A stretch of DNA of 64,000 nucleotides from Bacilli bacterium (GTDB lineage Bacteria > Bacillota_I > Bacilli_A > RF39 > UBA660): positions 1,240,001 to 1,304,000 of the forward strand of contig CP091726.1 in NCBI GenBank assembly GCA_022009835.1. The letters are read 5' to 3'. Made by a program: the position numbers and the translations under genes. Below, piece after piece: positions 1 to 12,147 of the stretch (positions within the stretch are counted from its first letter, which is position 1; every line of letters begins with the position of its first letter). The notes beneath the pieces were generated by a model. The model made no database searches, was not told the DNA's origin, and worked only from the letters and a program-made list of their open reading frames with translations.

Positions 1-480
1 CTGATGTACCTAAATAATCTATTAATAAACTTTTTCTTATCTTTAATACATTTATCAATAATATTAATTTTTTCTCATCATTTTTTTATTTACTGTTACA
101 TCAACATTTTTTTATATTCTGATAATATCTTATTAGTATTATAAATAGAATGTAATTTTTTTATTTAACTTATTAAAATCACTAATTAATTTATTATCAC
201 TAATATTTTTTTAATTTGTCTTCTGCTCTATCTAATACTTCCAAATCATATTTATTAAAATAATCTATATTCATAATATCATTTTTTTATTTATATAATA
301 TCCACCACCTGGACCTTTAAAAGATTCTATAATATAACCAGCCATCTCTAATTGCTCTTTATAATACCTTACCATTCTCTCTGTTACCCCAAGTTCCATA
401 CTAAGTTCTTTAACAGAATATACTCTACCATTTGATAATAACTTTATCATTAAAAAAATGCATTAGATATTTTTACTCAT
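1..480 (-). CDS. HTH transcriptional regulator, 3' end outside window
   Basis: The first 65 residues form a winged-helix domain. A recognition-helix stretch VKELSMELGVTERMVRYY is followed by a GPGGGYYI wing, as in HTH_11/DeoR-type domains of WYL regulators. The charged, helical continuation runs off the left edge, so any effector domain is unseen. The start at 480 follows an AGGTGA ribosome binding site. The frame breaks in the A/T runs near codons 5-10 and again near position 280. The gene lies 60 bases downstream of the histidine kinase and may be co-transcribed with it. The DNA-binding fold is fairly secure; targets and ligand are unknown. Confidence 0.6.
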
Positions 481-540
481 ACTTCACCTACTTTGTCTTA
501 ATCAAAAATATTATATCATAAATATTAAAAATAAGTACTA

Positions 541-2360
541 TTATTTCAAGTACTTATTTATCTTATTCATTAAATCATCTTTTATCAATAGGTTTTTATA
601 ATATAATCACTAAAACCACTATCTTTATAAATATCATCATATATAATATTACTATTTTTTTAGTAAGAAGAATAACCTTAGTATCAAAGCCTTTTTATTT
701 TTATTAAGTTTATTCATAACACTAATACCATTCATATAAGGCATATCTTCATCTAGTAATATTAAATCATACTTATCACCTTTTCTAATTCTATCTAGTG
801 CTTCTTTACCTAAATTAGAACTATCATATAGTATATTATGTTTATCTAATATCTTACTAATTAATTTAATACTAGAATTATTATCATCTATAATTAATAT
901 CTTTTTTTATTATTAACATAATTATCATAATTATCTTTATTACTATCAGTATATATCTTTTGATCTAATATAATAGTAACAATAGTACCTTTATTATATT
1001 CACTACTTATAAGTAAATTACCACCCATTATATTAATAGTCTTTCTAGCACCATATAAACTATTTTGATCTTTAGTATTTTTATTTAAACACTTATCTAA
1101 GTCTTCAGCTTTTATACCAATACCAGAATCTTCTATTTTTTTATAATTAATCTAACTATATCTTTTTTTAAATATAGCATTAACAGATAATTCTACATAG
1201 CCTTTATCTGTATATTTATAAGAATTACCTATAATAGTATTTAATACATTCTTTAAATTAATACTATCTCCATATAAAGTATTAGGTAAATTACTATCTA
1301 TATTAAATCTAAAACTAATATCTTTATCTTCAAATAATTCTTTATTTTTTTACTTATTACTTCTTTAAGTAATAATTTAATATTATATTTATTTTTTTAA
1401 CAGTCTTAACATTAATATCATCAATAACATCAATATTATATATATTATTAGCCATACTATATAACTTGTTATTAGAAGATATTATCTCTCTAGCAAAGAA
1501 TCTATTTTCTTCTAGATTATTACTATTTAGTATTACTTCAGAAGATTTATTAATATCACTAGCAATACTCTTAACTTCATTCATCATATTATATATAAGC
1601 ATACTTTTTATCTTCATTAGCAGCATCCGCTATTTTCTTAGATGTATGTATTTCTTCTAGTAATTTCTTATCTGGATTCTCTATTGTAAAATACATAATT
1701 ACTGTAATAAAAGCCTCCATCGAAGTAAATGCAAGAATTTCAGGATGAAGTTTTTGAACTATTCCGACTAGAACACCTATTACCATATATACATATATAG
1801 GTAAATATTTTTTACTTTTAATATTTTTAAAATTTCTAATTAAGCAAGTAAACATAAGTATAATGTATAGTGTACTACTAATAAAAACAATGTTGACACT
1901 AGGCCCATAAGAATACATAACATATCCTAAATCATTTATGTTAAACTGAACTGGTAAAAACCAAAGATTAAAAAAACATCGTTATTACATCTATTACAAT
2001 ATGAAAAAAATAGAAACTTTTTTTAGATATGACTTTAATTCATTCTTTTTTCTTTCTTTGAAGAAATTAAAAAAATACATAAACACTAAATACAGAACAC
2101 CAAATAGTTAATTCAACTAGAAAAAAAGTTTATTTAATATCGTATAAAAATACTAAATAATCTTTAGCATATCCAGCAAATATTGTACAAAAACAATTCC
2201 AAAAATTATACCAATAAAATTAATGATAATAAGTTTTGAATACACTTTATTTTTCAAGCGTTTTAATTTTTATCTTTTGAAAAAAATATGCAATCATCAA
2301 TAATACACTATAAAAAAAACTTATTATCGTTAAAAAAATATTGTAGTATTTATTTTTCAT
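541..2360 (-). CDS. Hybrid sensor histidine kinase with C-terminal receiver domain
   Basis: In order: a hydrophobic multi-helix N-terminal sensor (about residues 1-200), a short helical segment in the DHp position, a HATPase_c domain with an N-box (IIGNSYKYTDKG) and a G1 box (EDSGIGI), and a receiver domain (ILIIDDN, LLDEDMP with the phospho-Asp, then a VILLTKK-like strand with the conserved Lys). The start at 2360 follows AGAGGTG. At least six frame breaks fall in T runs. Where the family has the phospho-acceptor His (consensus SHEIRTP) this protein reads MMNEVKS, with Asn at that place, so ordinary autophosphorylation is doubtful. The domain order is well supported; the signal is unknown. 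Confidence 0.75.
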
Positions 2361-2423
2361 TTTTAAACACCTCTTTATTCTATAAAAAAATTATACCATA
2401 ATTCAAAAACTAAAAAGAAAGCC

Positions 2424-4263
2424 TTATTTAGTGCTTTCTTCTAACTTTTTTATTCTCATTTTTTCTACTTTTTTATAATCCACTTTACCAACAGATGTAA
2501 GTGGTAAATCTTCTTCAAAAATAAAATCTTCTGGTTGCGAATAAGAAGGAAGTTTATCTTGACACAGTTTTATCAATTCTTCTTTTTAAATTTTTTAAGT
2601 TCGCTCACGCTATCCTTTTTTTATAACAACATGTGCCTCCGGAGAAAAACCATATGTCTGATCAGGAATAGAAATAACACAGCAGTTTTCAACTTTAGGA
2701 TGACTTACAATAATTCCTTCAATATATGATGGATACAATTTAAAGCCTCCATGAGTAAACATTCTTTTATATCTTCCTTTAAAAAATAGAAAACCCTCTT
2801 CATCAATTATACCTACATCTTCAGAATGAATCCATCTTTTACCATCACTATGTATTTTTATAACTTTGCTTTCCTCTTCTTCATTATCTAAATAACCAAG
2901 CATTTCAGTTGGACCAGTTATACATATTTCTCCTTCTTCACCATATTTTAATTCTTTATCAGTACCTCTTTCAAATATACCATAAGTATTAAGTGGAAGT
3001 GGAACACCTAAACTAGTAAATTTATTAACATTACCCATACAAGTTACCGAAGTACCAGATAACTCTGTCATGCCAAATCCCTTATCTATACTACCACTAG
3101 AATTATGATTCTTTAAAAAGTCTTTAACTTCTTGTTCTTGTGTTCTTGTAAAAGATTCTCCACCTACTCCAATATGTTTAATACATTTCCAATTCATAGA
3201 ATTTGCTTTTTTTCATCTTCAATAAAAATGTTCAACATAAGTTGGAACAGTAGCAGTATGATTAGGTTTATACTTAATCATAAACTCTGTAAACTCTTTA
3301 GGAGATAATATAGGAGCAATAATATTAGTCATACCTAAACACATAGGCATATGAATAGTAACAACAATACCATATGCTACAAATGGAACTATACCATTTA
3401 AGAAAGTATCACCTTTATTATAATTAGCATTAAGTGATTTATATTGAATAGCCATAGCATTAAAGTTTTCATTAGATAGTTTAACTGTCTTAGGTACACC
3501 TGTAGTACCACCAGTATGAACTAAAGCCGCTACCATATTCTTCTTATATCTAGGATATCTAGGATAACGATATTTATGAACACTCATTAAATCATTCCAT
3601 GTCATATATTTATTTTTTTCTTCTTTATTTCATCTATCTTACTATATAAATTACTATCTTCTTTTTCTAGATTTCTTCTCTGCTAATACATTAAATGGAA
3701 ATAATACTGAATTATATGGACTTAATGTAATAACATTTTTCTACTATATTATCAATATCTTCATCTTCCATACATTTATCAAACTCAGGTAAAAAATTAT
3801 CCATAACTACTACTGTACTAGATTTTACTTCCATAAGATATTTTTTTATTTGTTTATAATCACTTCTTACATCAATTAAATTAATAACTGCTCCTAACTT
3901 ATTTAATGCATAAAATAACACTTCTAATTCAGGATTAGCAACAGACATAACTGTTACTACTTCTCCCTCAGTAACACCAAGATTATATAGTCTTCTAGCA
4001 GTCTCATCTATCATATCTATATAATTTTTATAACTAATCTTTTTACCATAATACATAATAGCCTTAGTACTTAAATTATCTTCATTTTGAATTATCATAT
4101 ATTGATAAGCAGTTAATTCAGGTATACTAGCAGTAATAGCTTCTTTACTATAATATTTCTGCCAAGGTTTATCAATTGAAGCATACCCAGTAATTTTCTT
4201 ATCTTTATCCACCACATAACTACCATTCATTTCACTATAAATATCAATATTCTTTATAGTCAT
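2424..4263 (-). CDS. AMP-dependent acyl-CoA synthetase/ligase family protein
   Basis: About 613 residues of the ANL superfamily (acid + ATP to acyl-AMP, then usually CoA transfer). Visible motifs: the ATP-binding loop HTGGTTGVPK near residue 250, the GFGMTELSGT motif, a YGEEGEICITGP segment, and a C-terminal lid with SVGKVDYKK holding the catalytic Lys. The ATG at 4263 is preferred over the one at 4272 because GAGGGG lies 9 bases before the former and only 1-2 bases before the latter. Three long in-frame pieces are joined across T-run shifts. No CoA- or carrier-linked partner is adjacent, so the acid substrate cannot be named. Confidence 0.8.
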
Positions 4264-4429
4264 ATATCTCATCCCCTCAAATAAATTACTTATATAATAC
4301 TCTATTTTTTTGTTAATTAGTCAAATATTTAAAAAAAGAATTATCATTACATTAATAATTCTTTATCTATTATTTATCTTCTATTACTTTTTCTCTAAAA
4401 AAATATTCTATCATTAAAAAGCACCACGC

Positions 4430-4706
4430 TTAGTACTCTTTTTCATCAGCAGTTTTAATAACATCTCCTAGTTCTTTACCCTCTAACTTTGCTAAATATT
4501 TAATTACTTCTATCATATCTGCTAATTCTTCTACTCTGTCTTCTCCACTTGCTTCAAGTACTTCATTATATTCTTCATATAGTTTCTTCTCTAACTCTTT
4601 TTTATATTCCTCTTCATTTAATATTCTAGTAATAGGAGTTGCTCCATTCCCTTTAATTATACTTGGAATATTATCTCTTACTAATTTATTGTATATTCTT
4701 TTCCAT
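4430..4706 (-). CDS. MazG-like nucleotide pyrophosphohydrolase
   Basis: About 91 residues beginning with the typical (K)RIYNKLVRDNIPSII and continuing with EEYNEVLEASGEDRVEELADM, the acidic helix pair that binds Mg2+ in all-alpha NTP pyrophosphohydrolases, which hydrolyse NTP to NMP and PPi. The start at 4706 follows a strong GAGGAGG. The frame is off by one base in the first codons (ATGGAAAAG where ATGAAAAG would restore it). A small house-cleaning enzyme of this size is common in Firmicutes. The exact nucleotide substrate is unknown. Confidence 0.75.
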
Positions 4707-4778
4707 TTTATTTCCTCCTCATAAATTAATTATTATTAAAAAAATAGAATATATAAGTAAATCATTCATTTTTACCAG

Positions 4779-5274
4779 TTAATTTATTTTTTTATATCTA
4801 TCTTTTAAAGTAGCCTCTAATTTCATACCACATTTTTTTCTGCTACTTTAATACTACCAATATTATTACTTGGTATAACAGCCTCAATTATATTACAATT
4901 ACATTCATTAAATAGATAATCAATTATTGCTTTTTACTGCTTCTGTAGTATAACCTTTATTCCAATACTTAGAAGATATACTATAACCTATTTCTAAAGT
5001 ATTATATTTATATGAAGTATTTGCACTAATAACACCAATTACTTCTTTAGTATCTTTTTACTTCTATACACCACGCAAATCCATTTTCTTCATATTTCTT
5101 TAACCAATAACTAATTACCTTTTTAGTAGTCTCTTCAGTATCATGACATTTAAAAGTTAAGTATTCGTTTGTTTTAATATCACTAGCCCAATTAATAAAT
5201 AAATCATGAGCATCATTCATAGTTACTTTTCTTAAGACTAATCTATCTGTTACAATTAATTTATTACCACTCAT
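4779..5274 (-). CDS. GNAT family N-acetyltransferase (RimJ/RimL type)
   Basis: The N-terminus reads TDRLVLRKVTMNDAHDLF, typical of the RimJ/RimL/YdaF-like branch. The middle segment KEVIGVISANTSYKYNTLEIGYSISSKYWNKGYTTEA, read across a shift near 5056, contains the acetyl-CoA-binding strand and the KGY..EA loop. The probable end is at 4779-4781; if the A run before it is one base off, the frame would instead end at 4762. These enzymes transfer acetyl from acetyl-CoA to an amine, often a protein N-terminus. The acceptor is not predictable. Separate promoter signals were not obvious. Confidence 0.75.
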
Positions 5275-5298
5275 TTTACCTCACCATCCTATTCAAAA

Positions 5299-7631
5299 TT
5301 AAATAATATCATTTAAATTATAATACTTGTCCATCCTTTTCTGAACTAGTAAGAAATCCTTACTAATTGTTTTTTTAAAAAGCATTTTTCTAAAAATATT
5401 AGCAGTTGTATTGCTACTTATTTCTGTTATTTTTTTCCTTATTTCATCAATTAATCTAATAACTTCCTCATAACTTTCATCTAGTAATTCTAATCTATAT
5501 GATCTAATACTAAGATTTTTTTATAATAACTAATATTATCAATATAATTAATCTTTTTTTATAATGCATAATATGTGTTAAACAATTATTATGAAGTACT
5601 CTATATCTATTCTTATTAATATCTTCTAGATAATATATATCTTCTTTTTTTACAAGGACATATTTTTTTAATTCTTTAATAGGACATGACTTAGTAATCA
5701 TATTTTTCTATAGTACCATATATTATTAATTCTACTTTATCTAATATATAATCATCTAAATAATTATAATTAACTTCAGGAGATAAAGTAACTCTCTTAA
5801 CACCATTATCTAGTAAAAAAACTTAATACTATAGTTATTAACTACATTTAAATAATAATCACTAATAAGATTACTATTTCTATATTTATAGATAGCCCCT
5901 ATCTCAGTAGCAAGTATATTTTTACTATCATAATTGTAATTATTATTAACTCTCTCTAATCTCAAATATATTTTATCATTATCTTTATATATATCATATA
6001 ATTCACTATCAACATATATTCTATCTATATTCATATCTATACCTGCTTGTACTTGTTCTTTATTTCTAGCAAATATTGATATTTCAGTATTATAATTAGC
6101 TTCCTTTTTTTATAATCTAATGAATATTTATTAATAATAATATCTCTTTTAATACTACTTCTAGTAATAATTAATTTATCACATAATAATCTTCTTGTAT
6201 TATTAATATCTTTCATATTAACAAAGATATCTCTATCTATATCAATATTTATACTATTACATACAAAAGGGGTATTACCAAGTTTAGTTATCTTTTCTTT
6301 AATCTCTTCATTAGTTGTTCCCCTCTTAACAGGAGGTTCTATCTTTATTTTATCACTAACTATATTATTCATATTATCAGTAAATGTAATATCTAAAAAA
6401 ATCATCTATTAATTTAATATCTATATTTATAAGTATCTTTTTTTAATACTACTAGTAATTATCTCTTTATCTAAATAATTACTTGAAGTCTTAATTAAAA
6501 ATATCTTTATCTTTTTAGATTAATCTTATTATCTAAATAAATAATATCTCCAACATTACCTTTTATTAATAAGTAATCCTTTTTTTCATTATAAATAAAG
6601 TTAGCTATCATACCTTTATTACTATTCTTAAATCTAATACCATCTTCTTGATATAATTCTTTATCTAATTTAATTTTTAATTTTTCTTTTTTTATTAACA
6701 TCTATTACTTTTACCAATATCTAATCCTCTATGATTAGAAGATTCTATATTCATAACTTTATCTTTAAACAAATAACCATTAGTAAATTCTCTATTAAAT
6801 AATATCTTTAAATTATCTTCTTCTTTACTAGATATTTTTATTACTATAATTATCTATTAATTTTTCTATATATTCTAGTTACATATCCAACATAACTAGG
6901 AGATTTCATTCTACCTTCAATTTTAAAACTTACAATATCACTATCTAATAGTTTATTAAAATTATTTATAGTATTAAGTTCTTTAGTACTAAGTAAATAT
7001 TTACTTTCATTATTTACATATTCACCATTTTTTATTAATTTAAAAGGAAGTCTACATACTTGTGTACATTCTCCTCTATTACCACTTCTACCACCATTCA
7101 TAAAACTAAATAGACAACATCCAGAGTAGCAGTTACATAAAGCTCCATGTATAAATACTTCTTTTTTTCTATATCTACATCTATATTTTCTATTTCTTCA
7201 AGAGTCATTTCTCGATCTAGTACTATTCTAGTTACTCCTAGTTCTTTTAATAACTTTATACCTTCATTGTTATGATTATGACACTGAGTAGAAGCATGTA
7301 CTTCCATATTAGGAAATACTTTTCTAACTAATGATATCATACCTATATCTTGCATTATAAGTGCATCTACTCCTATTTTATATAAATATTCTATATATTT
7401 AATTAATTCATCTACTTCATTATTATAAATAATAGTATTTACTGTTATATATATTTTTACTCCATATAGGTGGGCATAATTAACTGCTTCTTTTAGTTCT
7501 TCATTACTAAAATTACCAGCATAGGCCCTAGCTCCAAATGTTTTACCACCTAGATAGACTGCATCTGCTCCATTATTTACTACTGCTTTTAGGCATTCCA
7601 TATTACCTGCTGGACTTAATAATTCTTTCAT
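5299..7631 (-). CDS. Peptidase U32 family protein, long form with DUF3656-type region
   Basis: About 777 residues. The N-terminal U32 barrel is clear: ELLSPAGNMECLKAV, GADAVYLGG, then MQDIGMISLVRKVFP and EVHASTQ. It is followed by GGRSGNRGECTQVCR near residue 190, with the Cys cluster expected of U32 proteins. The C-terminus has the usual ending pattern (TKSCPIKELK, then YYLEDINKNRYRVLHNNCLTH). Long bacterial homologues include RlhA, needed for 23S rRNA C2501 hydroxylation, so an RNA-modification role is more likely than proteolysis (inference). The start at 7631 follows AAGGAAGTG. At least six frame breaks lie in T runs. The gene sits 50 bases downstream of the terminator of the RNA at 7683-7951. 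Confidence 0.75.
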
Positions 7632-7682
7632 ACTTCACTTCCTTTGATAGTTATAGTATATCATAATTTTGGGTAATTTAAA

Positions 7683-7711
7683 AGATACATTGCCTGACAA
7701 ACAATGTATCT
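7683..7711 (-). terminator. Rho-independent terminator of the 7.7-kb RNA
   Basis: A perfect 10-base inverted repeat (AGATACATTG/CAATGTATCT) with a 9-base loop, followed on the minus strand by TTTAAATT. It lies just before the U32 gene, so read-through could feed that gene. Confidence 0.65.
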
Positions 7712-7951
7712 CCAAGTTTGATGAATAACTACTCTAAATTAAATGTCAGTTAATCCTAAAATAGTCTCTTATCTAATGAGTATCTTCTCTCATACATATA
7801 TGTACATCTAATAGCAAGATAAGAATTAAAGCCTCTACCTTAATACCCATATTTTAAACATAATCATTTCCAAATAATTCTTTACTCGGGTAAATATTAT
7901 CAAACATACTTCGTTTAGATATATTTACTAATGTTTATTTTTCTATTAGAC
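7683..7951 (-). ncRNA. Putative structured non-coding RNA or leader, about 270 nt
   Basis: The 408-base gap between two coding genes holds a complete transcription unit on the minus strand: a consensus promoter (7958-7986), about 270 bases without a sensible reading frame, and a hairpin followed by T's (7683-7711). Internal pairings include AAGAATTA with TAATTCTT, CTTATCT with AGATAAG around a second palindrome TACATATATGTA, and TAAATAT with ATATTTA. I could not match it to RNase P, tmRNA, SRP RNA, T-box or the common riboswitch cores. It may be a free small RNA, a 6S-like RNA, or an attenuated leader of the U32 gene that starts 50 bases further on. Confidence 0.5.
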
Positions 7952-7957
7952 AATTAA

Positions 7958-7986
7958 ATTGTACAATATATTTTTTTATTTGTCAA
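7958..7986 (-). promoter_or_regulatory. Sigma-A type promoter for the 7.7-kb RNA
   Basis: TTGACA (7981-7986), a 17-base spacer and TACAAT (7958-7963) on the minus strand. The -10 is embedded in a short palindrome ATTGTACAAT, which could be an operator. The predicted start is near 7951. Confidence 0.7.
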
Positions 7987-8039
7987 GTACTTTATTTGGC
8001 ATTTTTTTGAGCATTTTTGATTTTTTAAAATCTTCTTTG

Positions 8040-10747
8040 TTATTGCCAAATGAAGTTAACGGTTACTTTTTTAGATCTATTACCAGCGGCATCGATAGCT
8101 ACTATTTCTTTTTTTCTTTCTGGTGAGTAATAATTTGGGCAATTTTGGCCAATATCACATAAATGAGTATATTTTGAATTACTACTACTATATTCTGTTA
8201 TTTCATATTTGCTAACGCCACTTACTCCTGATGCCACTCCATTGCCACTTTTTATCGTTTGAATAAAAATACAAATCTAATTTGACTATAACTGTTTTTG
8301 TTTGTTTGATTGATTGTTACTGTACACTCCTGTTCTTCTTCTGATGTTGGTGGTAATGTTGAAGAACAATTTTCAATAATATTTTCAGTCTCTACATTTG
8401 TTTCTCCTGTAAAATTGAAGACTTGAGGAGTATACGGAGATACATTATCAAAGTGTGTTTCACACCATTTTATTGTTTCGCCATATCCTAATGCGTCTAT
8501 GTATTCATCATAAGCTCTAACATCTATCAAATTAGTTACAGCATCAGTAATAGTTATTGTGTTTTTTGTTGTTGTAAATTCATTTGGTTCTTTATTAAAG
8601 TCTTTATTGTATTTAATAGCTGTAAAATCATTACCTTTATCTGTTACTTTTACCGTTACTCTTCCATATGTGTTTCGCCATATATTATCATTTATACACT
8701 CTATTATTGGATCAGTTGATTCCCATTGTGCATACAATGTTGTATCTTTAGTTATATTTATTATATCTCCAGCTTTATAGATAGTAGCATCTTTAAGTAG
8801 AATCCCGTATGATATTTCACTCCATCCTTTAAAGAAAAATCCTCTTCTGGTTGGAACTGTTGAACTTACTTTTATCGTTTGACATCCTTTGGTTGTCTGA
8901 TTACTAGGCATGTTTTTTGCTAGTATTTTGAAATCATTTGAATCATATTCTAGCTTGTAATTGGCTGTTTGCCATTTGGCATATAATGTTATATCTTTAT
9001 TTGCCTTATATATACCTTTGGATTTGTAGGTTGTTCCTGTACCATCTTTCTTCGTATTCCATCCTAAAAATTGGGAACAATCTTTTTTAGGAATAGTTTC
9101 TGATAATTCTATATCAGTACCATAATATTTTGTTTGTGCTGCTGGTGCTTCAGTTCCGCCATTGGCATCATAACTAATAGTATAAGTATTCTTATTCCAT
9201 ACAGCATATAAATCAATACTAGGTGTATTATCATTAATCCATGTATCATTGACTCCACTTAAAACATTGTAATCTTTAGTAGTAGCAGTTTTGCTTCTTG
9301 CCCAACCAGCCATAGTATGACCAGTATTTGTCCATCCTTTATCGCTAAATGCCTGGCCACTTACTCCATAAGTAAATGTTTGAGTAGCAGTTGTGCTATC
9401 AGAAGTGCTTGCATTTCGATAGAATATTACTTTAATTGTTTTAGCTTTAACTATTGGATAATATGTTCCATTAACATTATTTTTATTAGTATTAGCATTC
9501 CAGCTACTAGTAGTAGCACTAGCATTTGTATTCCAACCTACTACATTATAACCTAATTTTTCAATAGTAGGAGATTTAATACTACATGTACCAGAAATGT
9601 CCGCTAGACACATTTTAGTTATATCTGTTGTACCATTACCTATTTTATCTACTGAACCTTTTTTTAAATATTGCTTTTATATATATTAAAAATCTTTTAT
9701 TACTTTCAGCATAGTTATTACTCTTATCATAAGTTCTTGCTACAATATTTACTTTACCACTAGTACTATAAGTTAATTCAATATCTTTATTAGTAGTTTT
9801 GTACCAAGCATTACTATTTATATTAGTAGTATTATCATTATTACAATTAAAAGTATTATCGTTATTTAATGTACAACTACTTGCATTTACATTACTAGTA
9901 GCATTTATACTAGACTTAAAGTAATAATAACTATCACCTTTAATATTATCATTATTGTAGGTAATTTTAAGTTTGTCAGATAAATTGAAAGATGGTTCTA
10001 CAATATCTTTTGTTAATTTGGAAATGGTGTCTGAACAAGCTGTACTTCCGCCTTCAGTAGATGTACATACTCTGACATAGTAATCTGTATTATCTTTTAG
10101 TTTATCAAGATTACATGTATTACCAGATATAGTACCATTATGATCTAAATTACCAGAAGTAAGGCCATAACTACAAGTACTTTCTTTTATTTTAATATTT
10201 TCTCCTTCAATATCAGTAAAAGAAATGTTAATAATCTCATCAGTATATGATTTTCCTCCAGATAAGACTGGATGTTTCGTTATTGTTTCTTTTTATAATG
10301 TTACCAGTACATACTCCATATATTATTTGTTCTTCGGTTAAAGAAGTATTTCCACCATTCGAAGGAATATTTTTAAGTAATATTGGATTCCCATTAACAA
10401 AAGTAATGTTGTCCTTTCTGATACCAACATAGGTATGAATATCAATATCTCCTAGATCTTTATCTTTAGGAAGAAGTCCTTTGTTAAGTAATTCTTCAAC
10501 TGTTACACAGAAGTATTTACCTTCATAACCTTCTCTTGTCATTTCAGTCCAATAGTTCTCGTCATCATTTTTTTCTGTACTATAGATAGAAGCTGTTTTT
10601 TTGATACTACTCTCACTTATAATAGATGCTTCATCTTTAGAACTGTTAATTAATTTAATTATACCAAAAATACTACCTCCTATTACAAGGCCAATTATTA
10701 CTATTACTCCTAGTAATTCTATTAAAAGTAAATCCCTTTCTATTCAT
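8040..10747 (-). CDS. Surface protein: type IV prepilin N-terminus with InlB-type repeats
   Basis: About 900 residues after frame repair. Removing one extra T near 10727 gives MNRKGFTLIELLGVIVIIG, a canonical prepilin processing site (Gly before Phe, Glu at +5) followed by a hydrophobic helix. The rest is extracellular. Around residues 380-650 there are about three full Listeria/Bacteroides InlB-type repeats, each ending in GW(N/A/S)...LYA(V/K/Q)W, plus a partial one. The C-terminal region (ending VNFIWQ) looks Ig-like, with Cys pairs. The N-terminus should be cut and methylated by the prepilin peptidase at 58713-59478. It follows the 10750-11117 gene by 2 bases, so the two form an operon. 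Probably a pilus-borne or membrane-anchored adhesin; the ligand is unknown. Confidence 0.7.
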
Positions 10748-10749
10748 AA

Positions 10750-11117
10750 TTATTCTCCATTACTACTGCTACTACTAGAAAAAAAATTATTTTTTTATTA
10801 TTTTCTATAATGCTATTATCTTTTTTTACTTAAATTGAATGATTTTTATTAATTTGTTTTTCTTTATCATATACATTTATGATAAAGAAATCTTTTTCTT
10901 CTTTTTACTTCTACTGTATTATCATTATTACCATATAAGCTATTGGCATATTCTAAAAACTCTATTATAGTTCATTTTTAATATCACTATTAGAATTATT
11001 TGGGGTATTGTTATTATTGTTTCCATTATTTTTATTGTTGTTAATAATAACAATAAGACTAACACTTAATATACATGTAATAATAATTATAATTAAACTA
11101 ATATACTTTTTTTCCAT
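10750..11117 (-). CDS. Small membrane-anchored Asn-rich protein
   Basis: MEKKYISLIIIIITCILSV begins a single N-terminal membrane helix, followed by an Asn-rich linker and about 70 exposed residues (NSLYGNNDNTVEVK is readable after frame repair). The start at 11117 follows AGGTGAG. The stop lies 2 bases before the prepilin-InlB gene, so the pair is probably co-transcribed. It could be a minor pilus or assembly component, but it lacks a G-F-T-L-I-E-L motif and I do not recognise the family. Two or three frame shifts occur in A/T runs. Confidence 0.5.
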
Positions 11118-11178
11118 AACTCTCACCTATTTTTAATTATATCAATATTTTTTTAAAAAAAGTATAGATAAATTTTTT

Positions 11179-11231
11179 AAATAAATAAATATTATTTAAC
11201 TTAAATAGCGTTAAATAATATTTATTTATTT
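11179..11231. terminator. Long perfect hairpin at the whiA 3' end
   Basis: A 22-base perfect inverted repeat (5' arm 11179-11200, 3' arm 11210-11231) with a 9-base loop. It overlaps the last codons of whiA. The A/T-rich flanks would let it stop transcription from either side. Confidence 0.6.
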
Positions 11232-12147
11232 ATTTTCTATATTATCTAATATTTCTTTTATTTTTCTAAATCTGTGATTAAGTCCTGATTTAGTTATTGC
11301 CATGCCGGTCTCTAACGACATTATTTCTGCTAGTTCTTTTAGTGAACTTTCTTTGTACTTCATTCTATACTCAATTACTGTCTTTAGTTTTTCGTCTAAT
11401 AAATCTACTACATCTAATTCATATAATTTTTCAATATCTTTTATTTGTTTATTAGCTGTCATAAATACTTTATCCATGTTGGCCTGCTCGCAATTGTTTA
11501 ATCTGTTGGTCATATTTTTATGATCCCTATATATTCTAATGTCTTCAAAGTACATTACGGCAGAAAAAGCTTTAATTACTCTTAAAAAATCACTTATCTT
11601 TTCTGCTTCTTTAATATAGACAGTATAATTTTTTTCTCTTTTTATTACTTTGCTATTTAAATCATAAGAATTAAGTAATTCATTTATGAAATAAGCATAT
11701 TCTTTAGTATCTAGTATAAATTCTAAATGATATCTACTTGTTTTAGGATCATTTACGGATCCTGATACTAAAAATACTCCTCGTAAGTAGGCTCTTAATT
11801 GCTCTTCGTCTGATATTAGATATTCTTTAGGAATACTTAAATATTTATTATTATCTATTATTGACAAATCTTCTAGAACATCTTTTACCATAGTATTTAT
11901 ATTTAATATATATGTTAATCCTTTACCTAGTTTTTTATTTCTAACTGTGATTGATGGTGTTATTCCATAGATTTCTTTAAATAGTTTAAATACTCTACGA
12001 GCTACAGCATTATTTTTCAATAGTTATATTTATATTATCAGATATTTTACCCGCTATTCTTATGATGGCAGATAATTCTGGGATATCTTCTAATCTAGTT
12101 GTCTCTAACTTAGATGCTTCATCTTTTACAATCATTGTAAAACTCAT
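11226..12147 (-). CDS. whiA: WhiA sporulation/division regulator homologue
   Basis: About 306 residues after removing one extra A near 12021. The N-terminal LAGLIDADG-like half carries SAIIRIAG, then RRVFKLFKEIYGI and YLRGVFLVSGSVNDPKT. The C-terminal helix-turn-helix contains LKELAEIMSLETGMAITKSG followed by LNHRFRKIKEI, the WhiA signature. In Firmicutes WhiA binds DNA and influences division and chromosome segregation. The start at 12147 follows AAGGAG and overlaps the yvcK stop by one base, the usual yvcK-whiA arrangement. The rapZ gene often found upstream is not seen here. Confidence 0.93.
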
